A stretch of 64,000 bases of DNA from Sporosarcina sp. Its GTDB lineage: Bacteria; Bacillota; Bacilli; Bacillales_A; Planococcaceae. Below the pieces are notes generated by a model that saw only the letters and a program-made list of their open reading frames with translations, did no database searches and had not been told where the DNA came from. Both the position numbers and the translations under genes were made by a program. Positions 33,464 to 40,893 of the stretch are shown here, piece by piece; position 1 is the first letter of the stretch; each line of letters opens with the position of its first letter. Where the stretch lies: assembly GCA_029257435.1 (NCBI GenBank), contig JARIBI010000035.1, forward strand, positions 1-64,000. Reading direction: 5' to 3'.

Positions 33464-35101
33464 ATGTTTTCGGAAGAAGAAGAATCCTTTGTACTTTATA
33501 TCAATGGGAAGATTGATAGTGTAGCTAAAGATCAATTGATCACCCAATTACAAGATGAAGGGTATCTACTCACTGCAAGCCTCTTTACAAAAAGGGACTT
33601 AAATCAGTGGGTGCGTTCCTCCACGGACAACGTTCTCTTATTCGTTACGGATGCTCAATTAGGTTCAAAAGAAGTGAAGGAAGTCATTGGGAAATTACAA
33701 AACTCGAAAATATTTTGTTTACATGATGAAGCGGTAGAAGCAAACCATGCGGATACGGGGAATCAGGTGAAAGCATTTACTACGTTAGATGATTTGCTGA
33801 ATTACTTTTACTTCTTAGCTGAACAAGGTTCGGATGCAATGATCGATAGAGATGCAGAGGAATTAGCGCAGCAACAGTTCGAGGAACACTTGAAGAATTT
33901 AAACTCACAACAGAAGACCGAATCTAGTCCAGTTCAATTCGATAAGGAATCCTCGAATATGTACATACCTGATGATACAGAAGAGGAATTACCGATGGGG
34001 GGCTATGGGTCCACTGAGTATTTTGAAGAAGAATTACACCCTGCGTTAATGAAGGTCACGGAATTTCAAAATTCACCTGTTACTAATGAAAATGAATTGC
34101 CCATACTACCTAACCCCGACAATGTAACGGAATTAGTCCAAGAAAATGATTTGCCACATCAAGATGTACCAGTGCAGCCCCCTAATGTTCCTGTTCAGGA
34201 AAACGAAGTTCAGGGTGTGAAATATACAGAAAGTCCGTTACACAATCGTTCCCGCTCGTTGCAGAAACAGTTATTCTTCCAAAAGAAATGGGAAGGGAAT
34301 CGAGTAATTGGGGTCTGGTCTCCACTACATCGTTCTGGAGTAACCTCACTCACCATGAACTTTGCATTTTATCTAGCACAAAGACGAATTTTCACGGTGG
34401 TACTCGAAGGGCTCACCTCCCAACACGCTATGAAGGACTGGCTGAAACGTTATACGGCACCACCCGAAAACTGGACTAGTTATGCGAACGCATTACAATC
34501 AGATTCAAGTAAAGCTGTCGTGCAATGGTTATATAAGAACGTCAACTTCCTACCGCTTGAGAAGGGAGATTCGCAATTAGATTGGACTGCCAAAACATTA
34601 GAACTGTACATGACAACACCTAATATAGTTGATGTAACGCTCGTGGATATGCCGACTGGGGAAATGGAAGTCTACACTAGAGATTCGTTGCACTACTTGG
34701 ACGAGTTATGGGTAGTCGTAGATGATGCGATACAAGAGACGCTTGCTTGGAAATCGTACATTCATGAGTTGAGAGATACCGTAGATATTCCTATTCATCT
34801 TGTTTTCAATAAACAATATGATTTTTCACAAGACAAGCGACTCGCTAAAGAGCTGGATCTTCCTTTACTCACCAGTATTCCAGCACTTCATTCAGAAACC
34901 ATGCAGAACTATTACGAAAACAAGCCATTGTATTTTCAAGAGGGGATTGTCGAGAAGATTGAACCCTCATACCAATTGATGGCCAATCATCTATTTGATA
35001 ACAACGTGCTGCCGAAACCTAGCCATTCTACACCCGCTAACTTAATGAAAAGGGCGCTTCTGCCAATAGCAAGTTTCTTTAAGCCATTGAAAAAGTTTTA
35101 A
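33464..35101 (+). CDS. ParA/TadZ-like protein with receiver-like N-domain (orphan)
   Basis: This 545-residue protein has an N-terminal receiver-like part (FVLYINGKIDSVAKDQLITQ, NVLLFVTDAQLGS), an acidic Pro/Asn-rich linker (~150-270), and a ParA-like domain: VIGVWSPLHRSGVTSLTMNFA at the P-loop position, where the usual Lys residues are absent, then VTLVDMPTGEM, DELWVVVDD and IPIHLVFNKQYD. The same plan as the TadZ-like protein at 7716-9149, but placed alone near the transfer genes. It may localise the secretion machine or the relaxosome. I chose ATG at 33464 because AAGGAAGG lies nine bases upstream. Confidence 0.65.
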   Translation: MFSEEEESFVLYINGKIDSVAKDQLITQLQDEGYLLTASLFTKRDLNQWVRSSTDNVLLFVTDAQLGSKEVKEVIGKLQNSKIFCLHDEAVEANHADTGNQVKAFTTLDDLLNYFYFLAEQGSDAMIDRDAEELAQQQFEEHLKNLNSQQKTESSPVQFDKESSNMYIPDDTEEELPMGGYGSTEYFEEELHPALMKVTEFQNSPVTNENELPILPNPDNVTELVQENDLPHQDVPVQPPNVPVQENEVQGVKYTESPLHNRSRSLQKQLFFQKKWEGNRVIGVWSPLHRSGVTSLTMNFAFYLAQRRIFTVVLEGLTSQHAMKDWLKRYTAPPENWTSYANALQSDSSKAVVQWLYKNVNFLPLEKGDSQLDWTAKTLELYMTTPNIVDVTLVDMPTGEMEVYTRDSLHYLDELWVVVDDAIQETLAWKSYIHELRDTVDIPIHLVFNKQYDFSQDKRLAKELDLPLLTSIPALHSETMQNYYENKPLYFQEGIVEKIEPSYQLMANHLFDNNVLPKPSHSTPANLMKRALLPIASFFKPLKKF

Positions 35102-35165
35102 TAGACTGATACACTAATCATAATTTCTATTATTTCATTTCTTTTGCAAATCCACGTTTACGTGT

Positions 35166-35179
35166 GATTCTGCGGTGAC
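35166..35179 (+). promoter_or_regulatory. Leader box GATTCTGCGGTGAC (copy 2)
   Basis: Identical to the 14-mer at 33231-33244 (other strand), and again just ahead of a leader terminator, here eight bases before the stem. Confidence 0.6.
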
Positions 35180-35187
35180 AAACAAGT

Positions 35188-35262
35188 AACGGTCTTTGGA
35201 CTTAGAGTTATTGACACATTCTGTTCGTGTGCAATCAACCAATAGTCCAAAGACCGTTTTTT
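35188..35262 (+). terminator. Leader terminator ahead of the DUF4258/primase-like operon
   Basis: A perfect 15-bp stem AACGGTCTTTGGACT/AGTCCAAAGACCGTT with an inner TTG-CACA/TGTGCAA pairing and six T. The AGGGGG ribosome binding site follows. Confidence 0.75.
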
Positions 35263-35291
35263 AGTATTTTCTATTACAGGGGGCGTTTCAG

Positions 35292-35591
35292 TTGGATATG
35301 AAAGCAATTAAAAAAGCAATGTTACAAGAGAGAATCCGTATTTCGCAACATGCCAAAGTAGCAATGGATAAGCGCGGATACACCAACACAGACATTATTG
35401 CCTGTATATGGAGTGGAGAAGCAACTGAGCATCAAGTTTTCCGTGGTTCATACCGCACTATTGTCGAAGGTAAAGATGCGGACAAACTACCAGTAGTCCT
35501 TGTGGTTGGTAAAGATGACAAAAATCCAGTTAGATTAGCAATTGTCACGATCTTCCCGCCAATCAAAGACAAGTTCAAGCGAGTTATTTAA
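35292..35591 (+). CDS. DUF4258-type small protein
   Basis: This 99-residue protein contains RIRISQHAKVAMDKRGYTNTD and a later YRTIVEG and LAIVTIF, the pattern of DUF4258 proteins, which resemble RelE-fold toxins but are mostly uncharacterised. TTG at 35292 has AGGGGG eight bases upstream; ATG six bases further in is the alternative. It is followed after 27 bases by the primase-like gene. No antitoxin-like gene is adjacent. Confidence 0.65.
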   Translation: MDMKAIKKAMLQERIRISQHAKVAMDKRGYTNTDIIACIWSGEATEHQVFRGSYRTIVEGKDADKLPVVLVVGKDDKNPVRLAIVTIFPPIKDKFKRVI

Positions 35592-35618
35592 ATAATTTTT
35601 TGGAAAGGGTGTTCAAGA

Positions 35619-36860
35619 ATGCAACAAACAATGAGAAAAACGAGGATAAATGGCTGGTATGAGTTTTATAGAGAGACGTGTCCGATATGCGGTAAAAGTG
35701 GTGGTTGTCTTCTAAATGAAGAAGGCGATAAAGTTGCTTGTATCCGTGTAGAAAGCAAGGTTGTCTTTTCTAACAAGTTTCAGTCATGGCTTCATATGTT
35801 GAAGGAGAAAAAGGCGGTAGATATTGCGAATACGCAAAAAGTGCATACACACGAAAAAGCACCTGCCTCCTTATTGGATGTAGTATTTCGTGCATTTCTA
35901 TCGAACACAGAATTAACAGCGGATCATAACCAACACCTAACAGGAGCATCACGAGGTATGTCTACTTTTGAAATCGAGAGTAGACAATATCGTTCATTTC
36001 CAGAAAAACCATGGGAAACTGTAAAAAAGATAACTGAACAACTTGGCTATCAACAATTTCCTGGTATTCCTGGTTTTTATAAGAACAACTTCGGATGGTC
36101 CATTGCAGGCTCAAAAGGCGTATTGATTCCTTATCGAAATCAATACAATGAAATTGTAGGTTTTCAAACACGAGTGGACAATCCACGTAATGACGTAGAA
36201 ATTGATAAAGGTACAACCACTCATTTACGTGCTCGTGTTATCAAGCAACCCGGACGTGTACAGGCATTTCTTGATGGTGAAATGGTGTGGGAGAAGGATC
36301 TAGAAATAGGAGAACGATGTGAGGTTCGTTTGGAAGATGAATGCGGTTCGGTAAGATTAGTAAAAGGACAACGTTACTTCTGGCTATCATCAGGTAATAA
36401 AAATGAAGGAGCAGGAGCGGGAGATCCCTCACCGGTTCATGTTGCTGTCCCTTCACATGAATTGAATACATGGACTAGCGGTGAGCTTTTACAGAAGGAA
36501 ACGGTTTGGATCACTGAAGGTGCTTTAAAAGCTGATATTGCTGCAGAGCATATTCAAAAAGCACAGACAGAGGGCGTTCGAAATGATGTAGGTTCAACAT
36601 TTGTTGCAATTCCTGGTGTGAATACATGGAGAACGGTGTTACCTGTATTGGAGGAAATGAACGTAAAACACGTCAATATCGCAATGGATATGGACGTTAT
36701 GACCAATCCGAGTGTGGAATATCATTTAAAAGAACTGATTGCTGAATTGAGAGTGCTTGGTTATACGGCTAGCCTTGCGATTTGGAATGCAGATGATGGG
36801 AAAGGAATCGATGATGTTTTGGTAAATCGTCGTTTCCCACAATTGAGGAAATTATTTTAA
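35619..36860 (+). CDS. DUF3854-type toprim/primase-like protein with zinc ribbon
   Basis: This 413-residue protein has a zinc-binding start (TCPICGKSGGCLL, Cys 21, 24, 30 and a later Cys near 40), a middle domain with KGVLIPYRNQYNEIVGFQ, as in primase-helicase proteins, and a toprim-like end (VWITEGALKADIA, FVAIPGVNTW, VNIAMDMDVMTN, and GKGIDDVL). This plan fits DUF3854 proteins of plasmids and phages, which are related to primases. It could prime replication of the transferred strand. Ribosome binding site GGAAAGGGTGTTCAAGA. Confidence 0.7.
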   Translation: MQQTMRKTRINGWYEFYRETCPICGKSGGCLLNEEGDKVACIRVESKVVFSNKFQSWLHMLKEKKAVDIANTQKVHTHEKAPASLLDVVFRAFLSNTELTADHNQHLTGASRGMSTFEIESRQYRSFPEKPWETVKKITEQLGYQQFPGIPGFYKNNFGWSIAGSKGVLIPYRNQYNEIVGFQTRVDNPRNDVEIDKGTTTHLRARVIKQPGRVQAFLDGEMVWEKDLEIGERCEVRLEDECGSVRLVKGQRYFWLSSGNKNEGAGAGDPSPVHVAVPSHELNTWTSGELLQKETVWITEGALKADIAAEHIQKAQTEGVRNDVGSTFVAIPGVNTWRTVLPVLEEMNVKHVNIAMDMDVMTNPSVEYHLKELIAELRVLGYTASLAIWNADDGKGIDDVLVNRRFPQLRKLF

Positions 36861-36864
36861 GTAG

Positions 36865-36898
36865 AAACGGTTATCCCTTTATGGATAACCGTTTTTCT
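36865..36898 (+). terminator. Terminator after the primase-like gene
   Basis: AAACGGTTATCC/GGATAACCGTTT stem with a six-base loop and T-run. Confidence 0.9.
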
Positions 36899-36938
36899 GT
36901 TTTCAAGGCGGATAAAAAGAGATTTGGAAAATAGAGTC

Positions 36939-36967
36939 TTGTCAGGCGTTTGGGGATTTGCTATGAT
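36939..36967 (+). promoter_or_regulatory. Sigma-A promoter of the type IV secretion operon
   Basis: TTGTCA (36939-36944), 17-base spacer, TATGAT (36962-36967). Confidence 0.75.
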
Positions 36968-36991
36968 AAAGGCAACTTCATAAAACGAAAT

Positions 36992-37059
36992 GGGAAAACC
37001 CCACTTAATGCACGCGATCACTTTTCAGTGATTCGATTGTGTATTAAGTGGGGTTTTTT
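36992..37059 (+). terminator. Leader terminator ahead of the type IV secretion operon
   Basis: Box GGGAAAACCCC at 36992-37002, then stem AACCCCACTTAAT/ATTAAGTGGGGTT with an inner GATCAC/GTGATT hairpin and six T. The base run CGAAATGGGAAAACCCC here matches CGAAACGGGAAAACCCC ahead of the VirD4 operon on the other strand. The ribosome binding site of virB2 follows. Confidence 0.8.
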
Positions 37060-37095
37060 GTTTTTGAAGATCAAAGATATCGGAGGTGGGATTAT

Positions 37096-37473
37096 ATGAA
37101 AAAAGTTATTACAAGAGTGTCTGCAAGTATTGCTGCGTTTGTCGCATTTTTTGTAGCTTCGATTCAGTATGCGAAAGCTGCGGGGGCAAACGTTTCTGAT
37201 GCACTTGGTAAAGCCGGAATTAATAAAACTGGCGATATGAGTGGTATCTACACAGATTTAAATGGTGTCGTGTTTTTCATTATGGCACTAGGTGGATTCT
37301 GGATTGTAGGGATGCTCGTATGGGGTGGAATGACACTCGCTGGTAGTGGAGGTAACCCACAAAAAAGAACAGAAGGTTTTATCAAGTTATCCCTCGTACT
37401 CGTAGGTGCTTATATTATTTTCAAAGCATACGATATCGCTTCATGGGCGACTGGTCTTGGTGGAACTGCGTAA
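37096..37473 (+). CDS. virB2: VirB2/TrbC-like conjugative pilin or channel subunit
   Basis: This 125-residue protein has a signal-like start (MKKVITRVSASIAAFVAFFVASIQYAKAA), then two hydrophobic helices (GVVFFIMALGGFWIVGMLVWGG and LSLVLVGAYIIFKAY) with a GSGGNPQKR loop between them. This is the VirB2/TrbC layout. ATG at 37096 has GGAGGTGGGATTAT upstream. It is the first gene of the secretion operon and is followed by a hairpin that should lower expression of the later genes, which is sensible for an abundant subunit. Confidence 0.8.
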   Translation: MKKVITRVSASIAAFVAFFVASIQYAKAAGANVSDALGKAGINKTGDMSGIYTDLNGVVFFIMALGGFWIVGMLVWGGMTLAGSGGNPQKRTEGFIKLSLVLVGAYIIFKAYDIASWATGLGGTA

Positions 37474-37497
37474 CAAATAGTTCCATTAATTATTTCA

Positions 37498-37527
37498 AAG
37501 CCACCTTCAGGTTTGAAGGTGGCTTTT
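37498..37527 (+). terminator. Intra-operon hairpin after virB2
   Basis: AAGCCACCTTC/GAAGGTGGCTT stem followed by TTTT, 25 bases after the virB2 stop and 20 bases before the next start. Likely a partial terminator or a 3' stabiliser for the virB2 message. Confidence 0.75.
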
Positions 37528-37547
37528 CATAAAGGAGCGTTACGTAA

Positions 37548-37865
37548 ATGAGAAATGTTAAAGTACCAATCGATATGTCCTCTGAACAGAAAGAGCTACT
37601 TGGAATACTTTCTAAACGCCAACTGGTGTATCTAGTAGTCGGGGGAATTATTCTCTACTCCTATTTACCAGTAGTGTACAAAATGTTAGCCGGTTTAGGT
37701 TGGATTATAGCAGGACTAACGGCTGTCACTTCTGCCGTTCCCCTAATAGCTGGAGTCTTTTTTCTTGGCTTCTTTAAAGGAAAGAATGAAATGAATCTGG
37801 ACTATTACCTTTGGATAAAGGTGCAAAAGAAAACGCAATACGGGTCATGGCGTAAAGGAAACTAA
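37548..37865 (+). CDS. prgI: PrgI/VirB3-like membrane protein
   Basis: This 105-residue protein starts with MRNVKVPIDMSSEQKELLGILSKRQL, as in the PrgI family, followed by two membrane helices (LVYLVVGGIILYSYLPVVY and LIAGVFFLGFF) and a C-terminal NLDYYLWIKVQKK. PrgI proteins take the VirB3 place in Gram-positive secretion systems and contact VirB4. It has its own AAAGGAGCG site. Confidence 0.8.
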   Translation: MRNVKVPIDMSSEQKELLGILSKRQLVYLVVGGIILYSYLPVVYKMLAGLGWIIAGLTAVTSAVPLIAGVFFLGFFKGKNEMNLDYYLWIKVQKKTQYGSWRKGN

Positions 37866-37892
37866 TAAAAGCGAGTAGGGAGGTTTGACGTG

Positions 37893-38843
37893 ATGAAAGA
37901 CATATTATTTCTATTAGTAATGGGCCTGGCGGTATATGTAGCGGGTCGACTATTTCTTAAAGAGCCAATTTTGCCATGGGCGAGTAAAAAAGATAAGAAC
38001 GAGGGTCCCATTGTTCCTACAGATAAAAAGAAAAAGAACAAGAAAAAGGGTAGGCACCCTGTAAGCCCGTTGGATGAAGTGGAAGCAGCTCCGTTTAGGG
38101 AGTTATTCGGTCATGTAGTAGAGATTGAACATCATATGATCCGCCACAAAGATAACACGTTCACATTGATGGCAGAAGTTGAGCCAGTCAATTATTTCTT
38201 GCTGGATCAAGAAGAACAAGATGGAATTGATGCAACCTTTGAAACTTGGTTATCTCAATTGAATTATTCAGTACGAATTTATCTTCAAAACCGCTTTGTA
38301 GACTTAACACTTCCGATTCAAGAGATTCAACAAGTGATGGATAAGGAAGATGATTTACATCCACTAGCTCGTCAGTTCGGACAAAACATGATTTCGGACT
38401 TATTGTATTGGCAAAATGCACAACCACGTTACGAAACCAAACGGTATTTGATCTTTGATTATCGCGTAGAAACAAAAGATATTAAAGCTGATGATGCTGA
38501 AGACATGGAAGAAAAAATCGTAGATAAAGCATTTAATGAACTATATAGACGATTAAAAACGGCACAAGGCCAATTACGAAAAGCAGATATGAATGTACAA
38601 ATGCTAACTACTACAGGCGTCAATGAAGTTTTATATTACGGTTTCAACCGTCGTAAAGCGAAAAAGAATCATTTTAGAGACATAGCAGCACAAGAACAGC
38701 TTTCTCTTTATTCAACAGCTGATCAAACAGCTGCCTATGTATCACGAGTGAAAGGAGATATCGAAAATGTTCAAAAAGAAGCTCAAGAAGAAGGAAGATA
38801 CTACCGAGAAGCAAATGAAGACGAAGAAACGTTCGCAAGCTGA
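37893..38843 (+). CDS. TraC-like membrane-anchored protein next to VirB4
   Basis: This 316-residue protein has an N-terminal helix (ILFLLVMGLAVYVAGRLFL), a very Lys-rich linker (KKKKNKKKGR), and a folded domain resembling the non-ATPase N-domain of VirB4-family proteins (VVEIEHHMIRHKDNTFTLMA ... VRIYLQNRFVDLTLP). It has no P-loop. ATG at 37893 (GGGAGG nine bases upstream; GTG three bases earlier is possible). Its last 77 bases overlap the start of virB4 in another frame, so the two are tightly coupled. Confidence 0.65.
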   Translation: MKDILFLLVMGLAVYVAGRLFLKEPILPWASKKDKNEGPIVPTDKKKKNKKKGRHPVSPLDEVEAAPFRELFGHVVEIEHHMIRHKDNTFTLMAEVEPVNYFLLDQEEQDGIDATFETWLSQLNYSVRIYLQNRFVDLTLPIQEIQQVMDKEDDLHPLARQFGQNMISDLLYWQNAQPRYETKRYLIFDYRVETKDIKADDAEDMEEKIVDKAFNELYRRLKTAQGQLRKADMNVQMLTTTGVNEVLYYGFNRRKAKKNHFRDIAAQEQLSLYSTADQTAAYVSRVKGDIENVQKEAQEEGRYYREANEDEETFAS

Positions 38844-40875
38844 ACCTGTACAGCAAGAAGATGAACTACAGATAAACATGATTCCTGATGTATGGGACGT
38901 GATCTCTCCGGAAGGTATCGGGATTTCTAACCTATCAGATGATCACGGAATCATTAAGCAGTCGCTAGGATCGAAAACACATTTCTTACCTTTTTATGTA
39001 CCACGAGAAGGATACCCTCGAAAGATGCAAACTAATTGGCTTTACTCGTTAACCTCTAGTGGTGAAATCGATGTGATGCTCGATATTCATAAACTATCGA
39101 AAAATGACGCGATTCGGATGTTGCAGAAACAGAATACGATCCTTAAATCCAATTTATCCTTCCAAGCAAAACGAGGGAATCAAGACTCTATTATGGACAA
39201 TCAAACAAAGATTGCGGATACCGAAATCTTGATGGAAGAAATTCAGTTCAGCGACAACGATGCGTATCACGTTGGTATCAACGGTATTCTGTATGCTGAA
39301 TCTGAAAGAGAACTGGAAAAGTACAGTGAGTATATAGAGGATGAAATGAGCTCGAAATTCTTTAAAATTTCCTCTACATGGGGACGGGTCAAAAAAGGAT
39401 TACGCTCGGTAACACCTCTAGCATTTAATGAAATCAAGGACTCTTTACGAAATGTAGATAGACGCTCGTTAACTACGTTTGCTCCATTTATATCCGGCAG
39501 CGGGACATTTAATGGCGGTGTGCCACTAGGTCGGAATAAGATTACTGACCAAAAAGAGTTTTACAACGCATTCGGTACATATGAAAGACGTCCTGAAAAC
39601 TACAACATGGCTATTTTTGGAGTATCTGGTTCAGGTAAATCGCTTGCCATGAAACTATTGCTTGCTCGTGAAACTACCGGTTCTGCAGTGTATTCCAGAT
39701 TAATTGACGTTGAGGGCGAATTTGTGCGAATCGTTAAGCGTCTAGGCGGAGTAAATTTGAATCTTTCAGAGGAAAGTAGCGTGCGAATTAACCCGCTTGC
39801 TATCAATGTGACGAGTATTCCATTTGAGGATGATGATGAAGAACTCGAACTCTTAGACAGCACTGACGAGAGAGAGGTTGTCGAGAAAAACGGTAAGAAA
39901 TATGTTTCTTTTGTTCCGATTCGAGAGAAAATAAACGAAGTTATCGACTTCTTCGATATTATCTGTCGAGGAAAGAATCAAGAGGACGCCGGTGTATCTG
40001 TTTTTGAACGAAATTATATAGAAGAGGCTTTGAAATATCTCTATATGAACCCAGAAGCAGGATTCAACTATTCCACATCGCCTAGTTCATTATTTGAAAA
40101 TCGAGTAGGTGAGGTAGATGGAAAGATTATTCAATCGAGAGTTCGAAAGCCGGAACCAACGTTAAGTGATGTTTATCAGTACCTTCTTAAAAACTATGGA
40201 AAAGAATACAACGCAGAAAGAATTCTTGCTGCTATCCGTCCGTTTCTACGCGATGGATCCAAACCGATTTTTGATGGACAAACGTATCTCGGTGAAGATA
40301 AAGTCGTGGACTTACATTCTGCTCGCCTAGTAAATTTCAATATTTCACAAATGGAAGAGGGTTTCCTTCGTCCAATCGCTTACCACGTTATTTTGAATTA
40401 TGTGTGGGAGTACTTTGTCAAAAATGCCGACAATGCTCAAATTAAGAAGATTGTGTACGCAGATGAATTTTGGACGCTTGTTGATAATGATCAGACTGTA
40501 TCATTCGCGGAAAAGGTGGCTAGACGAGCAAGAAAACGTAATGCAGGTCTACGAATAGCTTCACAAGACTTTGTACGAATTGTCGAGTCAAAAAAAGCGC
40601 GCGGAGTACTTCAGAATACCCATACCTTCTTCTTCTTGAAGCAAAACAAAATTGATTTGAAACAGATTGAAGAAAACTTTGATTTATCTAAAGGGGAAAT
40701 CAATATTTTATTCCAAAATCCCGATAAGGGCGAAGGAATATTAAGGGTTGGTCGTTCCAGTGTTTGGTTGCAAACCGATCCGACTGAAAATGAGATTCAG
40801 TTTATTGAAAGTAATGCGGCTGTTCTAGAAGAATCTAAGAAACGTGGACAGTTCATGAGACAAGACCGCAGATAA
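38767..40875 (+). CDS. virB4: VirB4-type secretion ATPase
   Basis: This 702-residue protein has a P-loop, FGVSGSGKSLAMK, near residue 286, Walker B within KIVYADEFWTLV near 562, and the RKRNAGLRIASQDF and NTHTFFFLKQN stretches typical of VirB4/TraC ATPases, which energise channel and pilus assembly. It starts at ATG 38767 with AAAGGAGATATCGAAA upstream, inside the previous gene. The extra Lys-rich N-terminus is not part of the ATPase. Confidence 0.92.
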   Translation: MFKKKLKKKEDTTEKQMKTKKRSQAEPVQQEDELQINMIPDVWDVISPEGIGISNLSDDHGIIKQSLGSKTHFLPFYVPREGYPRKMQTNWLYSLTSSGEIDVMLDIHKLSKNDAIRMLQKQNTILKSNLSFQAKRGNQDSIMDNQTKIADTEILMEEIQFSDNDAYHVGINGILYAESERELEKYSEYIEDEMSSKFFKISSTWGRVKKGLRSVTPLAFNEIKDSLRNVDRRSLTTFAPFISGSGTFNGGVPLGRNKITDQKEFYNAFGTYERRPENYNMAIFGVSGSGKSLAMKLLLARETTGSAVYSRLIDVEGEFVRIVKRLGGVNLNLSEESSVRINPLAINVTSIPFEDDDEELELLDSTDEREVVEKNGKKYVSFVPIREKINEVIDFFDIICRGKNQEDAGVSVFERNYIEEALKYLYMNPEAGFNYSTSPSSLFENRVGEVDGKIIQSRVRKPEPTLSDVYQYLLKNYGKEYNAERILAAIRPFLRDGSKPIFDGQTYLGEDKVVDLHSARLVNFNISQMEEGFLRPIAYHVILNYVWEYFVKNADNAQIKKIVYADEFWTLVDNDQTVSFAEKVARRARKRNAGLRIASQDFVRIVESKKARGVLQNTHTFFFLKQNKIDLKQIEENFDLSKGEINILFQNPDKGEGILRVGRSSVWLQTDPTENEIQFIESNAAVLEESKKRGQFMRQDRR

Positions 40876-40893
40876 CGGAAGGGAGGGCTTTGT

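Noticed and set aside
39600..39863. An open frame opposite virB4 with a poly-Ser run
   Set aside because: Shadow of an acidic stretch in VirB4.
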